This document shows, one piece after another, positions 53,394-61,915 of a DNA stretch of 64,000 nt; within the stretch, counting starts at the first letter, position 1, and the number at the start of each line of letters is the position of its first letter. Source of the stretch: Azospirillum griseum (GTDB lineage: Bacteria; Pseudomonadota; Alphaproteobacteria; Azospirillales; Azospirillaceae); contig NZ_RXMA01000005.1 in the NCBI RefSeq assembly GCF_003966125.1, positions 186,001 to 250,000 on the forward strand, written 5' to 3'. The position numbers and the translations under genes are program-made. The notes below the pieces were generated by a model, which was given only the letters and a program-made list of their open reading frames with translations, was not told the origin of the DNA and made no database searches.

Positions 53394-55085
53394 TCAGGCG
53401 GCCTTGATGTCGCGCAGGAAGGTGGCGATTTCCGCCTTCACGCGGCTGGTTTCGTCGGACAGGGCTTGCGAGGAGGCGAGCACCAACCCCGCCGCCGCGC
53501 CGTTTTCGGCGGACGCCGCGCTGACGCTGGCGATGCTGGCAGCGGCCTCCTGCGTGCCCAACGCGGTGGTCTGGATGTTGCGGGCGATGTCGGCGGTGGC
53601 GGCGGATTGCTGCTCCACCGCTGCGGCAATGGCGTTGGTGACGTGGTTGATCTCGTCGATGCGCTGGACCACGCGGGTGATGACGGCCACCGACCCTTCG
53701 GTCGCGCTTTGCAGGGCGGCGATCTGGCGGATGATGTCGTCGGTGGCGCGGGCGGTCTGCTGGGCCAGGGTCTTCACCTCGGTCGCGACCACGGCGAAGC
53801 CCTTGCCCGCGTTGCCTGCCCTTGCGGCCTCGATGGTGGCGTTCAGGGCCAGACGGTTGATCTGCGCGGTGATGGCGGTGATGACGCCCACCACGTCGCT
53901 GATGCCGATCGACCGTTCGACCACGCTGGAGATGGCGGTGTTGGCCTGCGTCACCTCGTCGATGGCCTGCCGGGTGCTGCGGGTCGATTGGCCGATCTGG
54001 CGACCGATCTCGCTGATCGAGGCGCTCAACTGCTCCGCCGACGCGGCGACGGTCTGGACGCAGCCCGAGACCTGCGCGGTGGCCGAGGTGACGGTCGCCG
54101 CCTTGTCGGTGCCCACCGCGACGCTGTTGGCCAGCCCATGGGCGACCTCCGCCATCTGGGCGGCGGCGTCGGCCATCGCGTGCAGCTTGCCGGACACCGC
54201 CTCGTCGAACGACTGGGCGAGCTGTTCGATGGTCTGGGCGCGGGCCTCGCGGGCCAGACGGTCGCCCTCCTGCTCGGCGGCCAGACGGCGGGCGGTCAAC
54301 GCGGTGGTCTGCAACACGGCCGAGGCGCGGGCAATGTCGCCCAGCTCGTCCTTGCGGGTGGTTCCGTACAGCGTGATGTCCAGCGCGCCGTCGGCCAATT
54401 GCATCAGGTCGCGGACGATGGCGCGCACCGGGTTGGTCAAGCCGAGCTTGGCGACGATCAGGCCGTAGAGCGTGCTCAACAGAATGCCGCCCAGCGCCAC
54501 CGCCGCCATGGCGATGGTCAGGGTCTGGCGCTGCTCCGCCGCCGCGTCGTTGATGCGGATGCCGTCGGTGTCGAGCGCGTCGGTGAACGTCTTGATCTTG
54601 CGGTCCAGTTCGCTGACCAGTTCGCTGGATTTCTGCACGCTGGCGACCACGGCGGCGCGGTCCTCCTCCCGGCGGGAGTCCTTGGCCTTGCGCGCCAACT
54701 GCATGGTTTGCAGGGTCTGGCCCATATAGGCGCGGTGGGCGGCGGTGATCGCGGCCAACGCATCCTTGTGCTCCGCCGCGACCATGCCGTTGAGCAGCGC
54801 GACGCGCTGGGCGAATTGGCGGCTGGCGTCCTGGAGGGCGAGCGACGCCTCGGCCGTCTCCGCCGGGTTCATCGCCATGCGGCCCTCCGCCCGGTTCATC
54901 GCCACCACGTTGGTGCTGAGGCGGGCGCCGGTCTTGATGACGTCGCCGGACAGGGCGATGCGCTCCGCCGCCGCGCCGATCTCCGTCATCCCGACCACGC
55001 CGATGCCGCCGACGACCCCGCACAGCAGGGCCATCGCCGCGACGATGATGATGATCTTCCCTCTCATGCGAAGCGTGGCGAGCAT
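53394..55085 (-). CDS. methyl-accepting chemotaxis protein with altered hairpin tip
   Basis: The 563-residue receptor has TM1 at about residues 10-33, a periplasmic helical domain of about 150 residues and TM2 near 187-208. A HAMP domain and a full-length signalling coiled coil follow. The tip reads [20 protein letters not shown] instead of the canonical [20 protein letters not shown]. Ile409, Arg411 and Asn425 stand where E. coli Tsr has Thr375, Ile377 and Glu391. The rest of the tip is intact. Since Tsr Ile377 belongs to the surface that contacts CheW/CheA and neighbouring receptors, coupling may be changed. Ligand unknown. Confidence 0.94.
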   Translation of the reverse strand: MLATLRMRGKIIIIVAAMALLCGVVGGIGVVGMTEIGAAAERIALSGDVIKTGARLSTNVVAMNRAEGRMAMNPAETAEASLALQDASRQFAQRVALLNGMVAAEHKDALAAITAAHRAYMGQTLQTMQLARKAKDSRREEDRAAVVASVQKSSELVSELDRKIKTFTDALDTDGIRINDAAAEQRQTLTIAMAAVALGGILLSTLYGLIVAKLGLTNPVRAIVRDLMQLADGALDITLYGTTRKDELGDIARASAVLQTTALTARRLAAEQEGDRLAREARAQTIEQLAQSFDEAVSGKLHAMADAAAQMAEVAHGLANSVAVGTDKAATVTSATAQVSGCVQTVAASAEQLSASISEIGRQIGQSTRSTRQAIDEVTQANTAISSVVERSIGISDVVGVITAITAQINRLALNATIEAARAGNAGKGFAVVATEVKTLAQQTARATDDIIRQIAALQSATEGSVAVITRVVQRIDEINHVTNAIAAAVEQQSAATADIARNIQTTALGTQEAAASIASVSAASAENGAAAGLVLASSQALSDETSRVKAEIATFLRDIKAA

Positions 55086-55178
55086 GGCGGAACCCTTTGG
55101 GACAGGACGGCCCGTTGCCGCCGGGCGGCGTTGGCCCGGCGGGGGAAAGGCAGGTCGGTTGCGGTGTGCGGGGGCGGG

Positions 55179-56366
55179 TCAGGCGGCGGGAGGCACCGGT
55201 GCCTTGGCGGGATCGGCGGCGAGCCAGCCGCCCTCAACCCAGGTGCCGAGAACCTGGAGGTCGTCGGTCAACAGAACGAGGTCGGCTTGCCAACCGGGGG
55301 CGATGCGGCCCAGCCGGTCGTCCAGGCCCAGGAACGCCGCCGGGTGGCGGGAGGCGAGCGCCAGCGCGCGTTCCACCGGCAGGCCCAGCAGGTCGCGGCA
55401 GTTGCGCACCGCCTGGGCCATGTCGATGTCGGCCCCGGCCAGCGTGCCGTCTTCCGTCTCCAACCGGCCGTTGCGGCGCAGGACCCGGCGGCCCTGGAGG
55501 TCGAATTCGCTGACATCGGTGCCGGTGGCCAACATCGCGTCCGTCACCAGCATCATGCGGTCGAACGGCTTGGCCGCCAGCGCCAGACGCAGGGTGCCCG
55601 GATGGACGTGGATGCCGTCCACGATCAGGCCGCACCAGCTGTTCGGGTCGAGCAGCGCGGCGGCGATCAGGCCCGGTGCCCGCGCGGTCAGGGGCGGCAT
55701 GGCGTTGAACAGATGGGTGAAGCCGCGCACGCCATGGGCCAGCGCGTCGGTGGTCTGTTGCCAGTCCGCCGCCGAATGGCCCGCCGACAGCAGGATTCCG
55801 GTCCCGGCCAAGCGGTCGAGCGTGGCGCTGTCCACCGTTTCCGGGGCCAGCGTCAGCAGCACGCGCCCCACCGCCGGGTCCGCCGCCAGATCGGTCAGCA
55901 AGGCCAGATCCGCCGCCGTCGGGCTGCGGATGAAGCGCGGATCGTGGACGCCGGGGCGCTGCGGGCTGATGAACGGCCCTTCGAAATGCACGCCCAGCAC
56001 GCCGCTGCCGGGGATGGCGCGGGCGGCGATCACCGCGTCGGCGGCCCGGCTCAGCCGGTCGGGGGCGTCGGTGATGATGGTGGGCAGCAGGCCGGTGGTC
56101 CCGAACCGCCGGTGGGCGGCGGCGATGGTCTGCACGCCGGTCTGCGTCGGCTCGTCGTTGAACAGAGTTCCGCCGCCGCCGTTGACCTGCACATCGATGA
56201 AGCCGGGGGCGAGCAGGCTGCCCGGCGGCAGATCGACCGGGGTGGCCCCGTCCGGGTCCAGCCCCGGCCCGACGGCGACGATGCGCCCGTCGGCGATCAG
56301 CAGGTCATGGCCATCGACGATCCGCTCGTCGAGCAACAGCCGCCCGCCGCGCAGAAGCTGGGCCAT
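55179..56366 (-). CDS. nagA: N-acetylglucosamine-6-phosphate deacetylase
   Basis: The 395-residue amidohydrolase has the NagA landmarks: APGFIDVQVNGGGG, GVHFEGPFISPQRPG (metal Glu), the SAGHS His, THLFNAMPPL, VDGIHVHP and LVTDAM (catalytic Asp). It removes the acetyl group from GlcNAc-6-phosphate to give glucosamine-6-phosphate. Its ATG at 56366 overlaps the stop of the deaminase gene by one base, so it is translationally coupled as the last gene of the murQ operon. Confidence 0.96.
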   Translation of the reverse strand: MAQLLRGGRLLLDERIVDGHDLLIADGRIVAVGPGLDPDGATPVDLPPGSLLAPGFIDVQVNGGGGTLFNDEPTQTGVQTIAAAHRRFGTTGLLPTIITDAPDRLSRAADAVIAARAIPGSGVLGVHFEGPFISPQRPGVHDPRFIRSPTAADLALLTDLAADPAVGRVLLTLAPETVDSATLDRLAGTGILLSAGHSAADWQQTTDALAHGVRGFTHLFNAMPPLTARAPGLIAAALLDPNSWCGLIVDGIHVHPGTLRLALAAKPFDRMMLVTDAMLATGTDVSEFDLQGRRVLRRNGRLETEDGTLAGADIDMAQAVRNCRDLLGLPVERALALASRHPAAFLGLDDRLGRIAPGWQADLVLLTDDLQVLGTWVEGGWLAADPAKAPVPPAA

Positions 56367-57412
56367 CAGATCGTCTCCGTGACTTTGCGCAGGTTGGCGG
56401 GAGCGTCGGGATCCAGGCCGCGTTCGCGGGCGATGCGCCCGATGGCCATGTAGAAGCTTTGCAGCGCGGCCAGCGGAGCCGTTGCCGGGCCGACGTCCGG
56501 CACGGTGGGCAGGGTGACGCTGCCCGCCACGTCCGGCACGGTGGTGAGAACCGGGCCGCCCAGCCCGACGATGCGTTCGACGATGTGCCGCGTCGTGTCC
56601 GCCGAGGCGTCGGGCTGGGACAGGGCCAGGACCGGGAAGCCCGGGCCGACCAGAGCGAGGGGGCCGTGCAGCACCTCGGCGGCGCTGACCGCTTCGGCGT
56701 GCAGGCGGGAGGTTTCCTTGCACTTCAGGGCCATTTCATTGGCCACGCCGAATCCAGCCCCGCGCCCGACGATGTAGAGGTCGCGCACGGCGGTCAGCGC
56801 CTGCAAGGGGGTGTGCCAATCCAGCGTTGCGGCCTGGCGCAGCGTGTCGGGCAGGGCCGCGATTTCCGCCAGGAGGGCAGGATCGCGACTCCACTGCGCG
56901 GTCAGCAGCAGGAAGGCGGCCATGGCGGACAGGCAGGATTTGGTGGCGGCCACGCTCAATTCCGGCCCGGCCGACAGCGGCACGCACAGGTCGCACAGCG
57001 CGGGCAGCGGCGAGTCGAGGTCGTTGACGAAGCCGACGACGATGGCCCCGGCCTCCTTGGCAGAGCGGGTCAGGCTCAGCAGATCGGGGCTGCGGCCCGA
57101 CTGCGACACCGCGATGAACAGCGCGCCGGTCATGCTCAGGCGACGGCCATAGATCGAGGCGATGGAGGGGCCGACCGAAGCCACCGGGATGTCCAGATGG
57201 GTTTCGATCAGGTATTTGCCGTACAGGCTGGCGTGGTCGGAGCTGCCGCGCGCGCAGGTGATGACGACGGGGGGCGGGTTGGCCCGCAGCCGGTCGCCGA
57301 GCGCGGCCAGGGCCGGGGTGGCCAGTTCGGCCAGACGGGTGACGGTGTCGGCGGCCTCGGCGGCCTCGAAGGCCATGCGCGGGTCGGACGCCGAAAGGGT
57401 GAAGAGGGTCAT
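56366..57412 (-). CDS. SIS-domain glucosamine-6-phosphate deaminase (NagB-II type)
   Basis: The 348-residue protein has two SIS sugar-isomerase domains related to the isomerase half of GlmS: TCARGSSDHASLYGKY, SQSGRSPDLL, ELSVAATKS and KCKETSRLHAEAVSAAEVLHGP. It lacks the glutamine amidotransferase half. Such proteins in nag operons act as alternative glucosamine-6-phosphate deaminases (NagB-II), giving fructose-6-phosphate and ammonia. No hexameric NagB is in the window. It overlaps the GntR gene by ATGA upstream and nagA by one base downstream. Confidence 0.9.
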   Translation of the reverse strand: MTLFTLSASDPRMAFEAAEAADTVTRLAELATPALAALGDRLRANPPPVVITCARGSSDHASLYGKYLIETHLDIPVASVGPSIASIYGRRLSMTGALFIAVSQSGRSPDLLSLTRSAKEAGAIVVGFVNDLDSPLPALCDLCVPLSAGPELSVAATKSCLSAMAAFLLLTAQWSRDPALLAEIAALPDTLRQAATLDWHTPLQALTAVRDLYIVGRGAGFGVANEMALKCKETSRLHAEAVSAAEVLHGPLALVGPGFPVLALSQPDASADTTRHIVERIVGLGGPVLTTVPDVAGSVTLPTVPDVGPATAPLAALQSFYMAIGRIARERGLDPDAPANLRKVTETI

Positions 57413-58218
57413 GAACCGGCCTCGCTGTCGTGTCGGCTGGGTATGGAAGGGGCGGAGAGTTGCAGCTCCACGACGAAGTCGTAGGCGTCTCCCCGGTAAT
57501 GGGACCGCACCAGCTCCAACATGCCGCCGGTGGGCAGGAAGGTGCGGCGCTCGATGTGCAGGGCGGGGCTGCCGGGCTGGGTGTCCAGCAGCTTGGCGTG
57601 GTCTTCGGACAGGGACGTGGCGCTCAACCGCTGGAGCGCGCGGTGCGGGATGTGGCCGCGCGTCCGCAACACGTCGTAAAGGGATCCGGTGATGGCACCG
57701 GGATCGGGCAGGAAGCGGCTGGGAACCACGGAATTCTCGATCGCCATCGGCACGCCGTTGGCCAAGCGGATGCGGCGCAACCGGCTGACCCGCTCGCCCA
57801 GCGACAGGCCAAGGATCAACGCCTCGTCCGACGTCGCCGTGCCGGTGGTGCGGTCGAGCCAGACCGATCCGGCGGTCAACCCGCGCGACTGCATGTCCTC
57901 GGTGAAGCTGGTCAGCACCGACAGCGGCTGTTCGACGCGCGGCGGGGCGCTGACGAAGGTTCCGGCCCCCTGGCGCTGTTGCAGCAGCCCTTCGTCGGTC
58001 AGCGATTGCAGCGCCTTGCGCACGGTGACGCGCGACACGCTGAAGCGTTCGGCCAGCTCGCGTTCGGCGGGCAAGGCGTCCTGATCGTTGATGGCCCCGC
58101 CCATGATGAGCTGGCGCAGATGCTGGGCCAACTGCATGTAGAGCGGCAGCGCCCGCGCCGACGACACGGCTTGATTGTTGAACAGCGGCTCGGCAGCGTT
58201 GGGGGCAGGGTTACGCAT
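57409..58218 (-). CDS. GntR/HutC-family regulator, likely of amino-sugar genes (NagQ/NagR-like)
   Basis: The 269-residue protein has a GntR winged helix (about residues 28-95; LPAERELAERFSVSRVTVRKAL) and a UTRA effector domain of the HutC subfamily (about 115-260). In GlcNAc loci such regulators usually respond to GlcN-6-P or GlcNAc-6-P and repress the operon. GGAG lies upstream of the ATG at 58218. It sits inside the operon it probably controls, between murQ and the deaminase gene. Candidate operators are the repeated TTGGT half-sites at 59197-59231 and 59416-59435. Confidence 0.9.
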   Translation of the reverse strand: MRNPAPNAAEPLFNNQAVSSARALPLYMQLAQHLRQLIMGGAINDQDALPAERELAERFSVSRVTVRKALQSLTDEGLLQQRQGAGTFVSAPPRVEQPLSVLTSFTEDMQSRGLTAGSVWLDRTTGTATSDEALILGLSLGERVSRLRRIRLANGVPMAIENSVVPSRFLPDPGAITGSLYDVLRTRGHIPHRALQRLSATSLSEDHAKLLDTQPGSPALHIERRTFLPTGGMLELVRSHYRGDAYDFVVELQLSAPSIPSRHDSEAGS

Positions 58219-58290
58219 CGCGACGACTCCGTAAGACCAGGCGGGCGGCAACCGGACCAAGGGCAGGGACCGGGCGGGGGGATGCGCCGC

Positions 58291-59175
58291 TCATGAGCGG
58301 TGCGCCTCGGCCAGGGCCGGGCCGAGAACGCCGCCCGAGCGCGCAAGCGCCGCGCGGGCCTGTTCCAGACTCATGCCGCTGACCAGCAGGACGGCGTGCT
58401 TGGCGTCCCCGGCTTCCGCCAGGGCGGCTTCCGCCTGCGTGGCCTTGCAATCGGTGATTTGCTGGATGATGGCAATGGCCCGTTGATGCTCCTTGTCGTT
58501 TTCCGGGCGCAGATTGACCATCATGTTGCCGTGGACGGCCCCGGTGCGGACCATCAGCGTCGTTGAAAACAGGTTCAGGACCACCTTTTGCGCGGTTCCC
58601 GCCCCCAGGCGGGTGGAACCGGCGACGACCTCCTCCCCCGTTTCGGTCAACAGGGGAAACTCGACGCTCTGCATCAGCGGGCTGTGGGCGACGCTCGACA
58701 GCCCGATGGTCAGGGCACCGCGCGCCCGGCCTTCCTGCACCGCGCTGGTGGTGAAGACGCTGGCCCCGCTGGCCGACACGCCGATCACCACATCCTGCTC
58801 GTTGCAGCCGCAATCCAGCATGCGCAGGCGTCCGGCGTTGGCGTCGTCCTCATGCCCGCCGGGCATGCCGCGCGAGAAATCCAGGCCGCTGGCCAACAGG
58901 ATGATGGTGCGCGCTGCCGGGAATCCGAAGGTCGCCCGCAGCTCGATCCCATCGATCGCCGCCATGGCACCGGCCGACCCCGCCCCGACGTAGAACAGCC
59001 GCCCGCCGCGCGTCAGGCGCGCCGCCGCCGCCTCCACCGCCGCGACCAGCGTCGGCAGGCAGGGCAGGCAGGCGGCCACCGCGTGCGCCTGGCTGGCCCA
59101 CAGGGTTTGAACGATCTCCTGCGGATTCCACTGATCGAGCGTGGCGTATCGGGGGGAGATCGCCTCGGTGCGCAT
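58291..59175 (-). CDS. murQ: N-acetylmuramic acid 6-phosphate etherase
   Basis: The 294-residue protein is a SIS-fold etherase. It has FYVGAGSAGAMAAIDGIEL (catalytic Glu region), SASGASVFT, and the MurQ signature EEVVAGSTRLGAGTAQKVV followed by NMMVNLRPENDKEHQRA. It cleaves the lactyl ether of MurNAc-6-phosphate to GlcNAc-6-phosphate and D-lactate, in the recycling of peptidoglycan sugars. It is the first gene of the leftward operon, 72 bp before the GntR gene, and hands its product to nagA and the deaminase. No MurNAc kinase or anmK is seen. Confidence 0.95.
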   Translation of the reverse strand: MRTEAISPRYATLDQWNPQEIVQTLWASQAHAVAACLPCLPTLVAAVEAAAARLTRGGRLFYVGAGSAGAMAAIDGIELRATFGFPAARTIILLASGLDFSRGMPGGHEDDANAGRLRMLDCGCNEQDVVIGVSASGASVFTTSAVQEGRARGALTIGLSSVAHSPLMQSVEFPLLTETGEEVVAGSTRLGAGTAQKVVLNLFSTTLMVRTGAVHGNMMVNLRPENDKEHQRAIAIIQQITDCKATQAEAALAEAGDAKHAVLLVSGMSLEQARAALARSGGVLGPALAEAHRS

Positions 59176-59196
59176 GGACGGGTCCCTTGCTGGGTC

Positions 59197-59231
59197 ATTG
59201 GTATCTGATTGGTCTTATGTTTAGGACCAAT
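59197..59231. promoter_or_regulatory. candidate operator of the murQ operon: repeated TTGGT half-sites
   Basis: ATTGGTAT starts at 59197 and ATTGGTC at 59208, 11 bp (one helical turn) apart. The second forms an inverted pair, ATTGGTC-N10-GACCAAT, ending at 59231. The cluster begins 22 bp upstream of the murQ start, where a repressor would block transcription. Confidence 0.55.
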
Positions 59232-59415
59232 CCATCAGACTGTCAACAGGCTTGATTGTTGGGGAATTCGCTTGTTTCTCACGCCGCGCAATTTTCATGA
59301 ACATGTTGATTTTCATAGAGTCCGTTTGCGGAAACCGGTTGCCGACGCACGTGCATGCTGGGTGTTGTGGGAAAAATCGGGGCAAAAATTTTTGGTTGGC
59401 AAAAAAATGGTTTCC

Positions 59416-59435
59416 TTTTGGTATTGTTTTGGTAT
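59416..59435 (+). promoter_or_regulatory. candidate operator of the sugar importer operon
   Basis: TTTTGGTAT occurs at 59416-59424 and again at 59427-59435, an exact 9-bp direct repeat with an 11-bp period. This is the same half-site and spacing as in the murQ operator cluster. It lies about 130 bp before the binding-protein start. Confidence 0.55.
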
Positions 59436-59511
59436 CGTCCTAGTACAGCTGACGTGGCCGGGACGGCGTGTCGGCAGGCGGGCCGCAAGGGGTCCGAACA
59501 ACCGGCTCAAT

Positions 59512-59550
59512 CCAATTTTGATTCGAACGGGCCAATTTCATTCGAACGGG
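59512..59550 (+). repeat. imperfect 19/20-bp tandem repeat in the leader of the binding-protein gene
   Basis: CCAATTTTGATTCGAACGGG (59512-59531) is followed directly by a copy one base shorter (59532-59550). The second copy runs into the ribosome binding site GGGAGGG. Confidence 0.9.
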
Positions 59551-59562
59551 AGGGTACGCACG

Positions 59563-60825
59563 ATGAAGCGCGCTTTGACGATGTCGGCTGCGGTGGTGGC
59601 GGTGTGCGCCAGCTGGGCCCCGATGGCCCAGGCGGCCAGCACTCTGGTGATCGAAAGCTGGCGCGCCGACGATCTGGCCATCTGGCAGGACAAGATCATT
59701 CCGGCCTTTGAAAAGGCCCATCCCGACATCAAGGTGACGTTCGCGCCGACCGCGCCCAAGGAATACAACGCCGCCCTGAACGCCAAGCTGGAATCCGGCA
59801 CCGCCGGTGACATCGTCACCTGCCGCCCGTTCGACGCCTCGCTGGAGCAGTTCACCAAGGGCCGCCTGGCCCCGCTGAACGACCTGCCCGGCATGAACAA
59901 CTTCAGCGCCGCCGCCAAGCTGGCCTGGAGCACCGACGACGGCAAGACCACCTTCTGCGTGCCGATGGCCTCGGTGCTGCATGGCTTCATCTACAACAAG
60001 GAAGCCTTCGACAAGCTGGGCCTGAAGGAGCCGAAGACCGAGGACGAACTGTTCGCAGCGCTCGACAAGATCAAGAAGGACGGCACCTATGTGCCGATGG
60101 CCATGGGGACCGCCGACCAGTGGGAAGCGGCCACCACCGGCTATCAGAACATCGGCCCGAATTACTGGAAGGGTGAGGAAGGCCGCAACGCCGTCATCCA
60201 AGGCTCCCAGAAGCTGTCCGAAGGCGGTTGGGTGGAAACCCTGCGCACACTGGCCAAGTGGGCACCCTATCTGGGCGACGGGTACAAGGCGCAGTCCTAC
60301 GCCGACAGCCAGAACATCTTCACGCTCGGCCGTGCGGCGATCTATCCCGGCGGGTCGTGGGAAATCTCGGGCTTCAACGCCCAGGCCACCTTCAAGATGG
60401 GCGCGTTCCCGCCGCCGGTGCGCAAGGTCGGCGACACCTGCTACATCTCCGACCATCCCGACATCGCCGTCGGCATGAACACCAAGACCAAGAACCCCGA
60501 AGCCGCCAAGAAGTTCCTGACCTGGGTGACGACCTCGGACTTCGCCAAGATCTACGCGAACGCGCTGCCGGGCTTCTTCAGCCTGCAAACCGCCCCGGTG
60601 GCGGTGGACGATCCGCTGGCCCAGACCTTCGTCGGCTGGCGCAACGGCTGCAAGTCCACCATCCGCTCGACCTATCAAATCCTGTCGCGCGGGGCCAAGC
60701 CGAACCTGGAGGACGCCACCTGGGGTGCCTCGGCCAACGTCATCAACGGCACCGAAACGCCGGAGAAGGCCGCCGAGCGTCTCCAGGCCGCCCTGGCCAA
60801 TTGGTACAAGCCGCAGCAGAAGTAA
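59563..60825 (+). CDS. sugar ABC transporter substrate-binding protein (family 1)
   Basis: The 420-residue protein has a signal peptide ending near MAQAA (residue 24) and the family 1 (maltose/UgpB-type) binding fold. It includes LVIESWRADDLAIWQ, IKVTFAP, FIYNKEAFDKLGL and FTLGRAAIYPGGSWEI. GGGAGGG precedes the ATG at 59563. It heads the importer operon divergent from murQ, which makes an amino sugar (GlcNAc, chitobiose or a muropeptide sugar) the likely ligand; this is inferred from context only. Codon choice and the strong ribosome site suggest high expression. Confidence 0.93.
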   Translation: MKRALTMSAAVVAVCASWAPMAQAASTLVIESWRADDLAIWQDKIIPAFEKAHPDIKVTFAPTAPKEYNAALNAKLESGTAGDIVTCRPFDASLEQFTKGRLAPLNDLPGMNNFSAAAKLAWSTDDGKTTFCVPMASVLHGFIYNKEAFDKLGLKEPKTEDELFAALDKIKKDGTYVPMAMGTADQWEAATTGYQNIGPNYWKGEEGRNAVIQGSQKLSEGGWVETLRTLAKWAPYLGDGYKAQSYADSQNIFTLGRAAIYPGGSWEISGFNAQATFKMGAFPPPVRKVGDTCYISDHPDIAVGMNTKTKNPEAAKKFLTWVTTSDFAKIYANALPGFFSLQTAPVAVDDPLAQTFVGWRNGCKSTIRSTYQILSRGAKPNLEDATWGASANVINGTETPEKAAERLQAALANWYKPQQK

Positions 60826-60904
60826 AAATCCGCAGCGTGTGAGTGCCTGTTTTGAGTGTCCGCTGTTGATGGTCTTTTGTTGAGGGCCTGCTGTTGAGGC
60901 TTTA

Positions 60905-60930
60905 CCGGGCCGCGTTCACGCGCGGCCCGG
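60905..60930 (+). other. intercistronic stem-loop between binding protein and permease genes
   Basis: CCGGGCCGCG (60905-60914) pairs perfectly with CGCGGCCCGG (60921-60930). It has no T tract and lies in the 149-bp gap after the binding-protein gene, the position of hairpins that protect binding-protein mRNA and lower downstream expression. Just upstream (about 60849-60899) a TGTTGAgg-like motif recurs four times. Confidence 0.6.
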
Positions 60931-60974
60931 CTCTCTTCAAAGACCACCGTTTTCTCACAACGAAAGGGTATGCC

Positions 60975-61904
60975 GTGGCGACGTCGGCACAGCGCAAACC
61001 AATCCGCTGGCACATTGGGGTGTTGCTGGCGCCCGCGATCCTCATCTACACGGTCATCATGCTGCTGCCGGTCTTCGACAGCCTGCGGATGTCGCTCTAC
61101 GGCAAGGGGCCGGATGGCGCGCCGGTGTTCGTCGGGCTGGCCAACTACACCACCCTGCTGACCGACAGCTATTGGCAGGGGCCGTTCTGGAACGCGTTGT
61201 GGAACAATGTGGTGTTCTTCATCATCCACATGCTGGTCCAGAACCCCATCGGCATCCTGCTGGCGGCCCTGCTGTCGCTTGGCAAGCTGCCGGGGCGCGA
61301 GTTCTACCGCACGGCGCTGTTCCTGCCGACCATGCTGTCCTTCGTCATCGTCGGTTTCGTCTGGAAGCTGATCCTCAGCCCGGCCTGGGGCGTGTCGAAA
61401 ACGCTGCTGGGGTCGGTGGGGCTGGGAAGCTGGTTCGCCCCCTGGCTGGGCCAGCCGGACACGGCGCTGATCACGCTGGCGCTGATTTCGGTCTGGCAGT
61501 TCATCGGTTTGCCGATGATGCTGATCTACGCCGCGATGATCGCCATCCCCGACGAGTTGATGGAGGCGGCCTCCTGCGACGGCGTGACCGGGATCAACCA
61601 GTTCTTCAAGATCAAGCTGCCGCTGATCTGGCCGTCGATCGGCGTGGTGTCGATCCTGACCTTCGTCGGCAACTTCAACGCCTTTGACCTGATCTACGTC
61701 AGCCAGGGCGCGCTGGCCGGGCCGAACTTCTCCACCGACATCCTGGGCACGCTGCTGTACCGCACCTTCTTCGGCAACCAGCTGCAAGCGGGCGACCCCT
61801 TTATGGGGGCGACCATCGCCGGGGCCATGTTCCTCATCATCCTGTGCGGCGTCTGCGTCTATCTTTATGGCGTGCAGCGTCGGCTTGCCTACTACCAAAT
61901 GTAA
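60975..61904 (+). CDS. sugar ABC transporter permease (MalF/UgpA-like)
   Basis: The 309-residue protein has six membrane segments and the EAA loop IPDELMEAASCDGVTGINQFFKIKLPLIWP typical of family 1 sugar permeases. GTG at 60975 is taken as the start, with AAAGGG just before it; the frame is open further upstream through the intercistronic hairpin, which argues against a longer form. It is followed by the second permease 11 bp later. Confidence 0.92.
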   Translation: MATSAQRKPIRWHIGVLLAPAILIYTVIMLLPVFDSLRMSLYGKGPDGAPVFVGLANYTTLLTDSYWQGPFWNALWNNVVFFIIHMLVQNPIGILLAALLSLGKLPGREFYRTALFLPTMLSFVIVGFVWKLILSPAWGVSKTLLGSVGLGSWFAPWLGQPDTALITLALISVWQFIGLPMMLIYAAMIAIPDELMEAASCDGVTGINQFFKIKLPLIWPSIGVVSILTFVGNFNAFDLIYVSQGALAGPNFSTDILGTLLYRTFFGNQLQAGDPFMGATIAGAMFLIILCGVCVYLYGVQRRLAYYQM

Positions 61905-61915
61905 GGATTTCGGCC

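Larger units (their letters stand above)
59232..59562. other. A/T-rich intergenic region between the murQ and ABC importer operons
   Basis: No gene is supported in the 387-bp divergent gap (59176-59562). Bases about 59250-59450 are the most A/T-rich long stretch of this part of the window, with several A and T tracts, and should contain both promoters. Besides the operators it holds an imperfect tandem repeat next to the binding-protein start. Confidence 0.6.

Noticed and set aside
53293..55023. Continuous open frame upstream of zwf that would give a 1073-residue fusion
   Set aside because: The extension is an Arg/Gly-rich shadow of the chemoreceptor gene read in another frame of the same strand; zwf has its own family-typical start at 53292.
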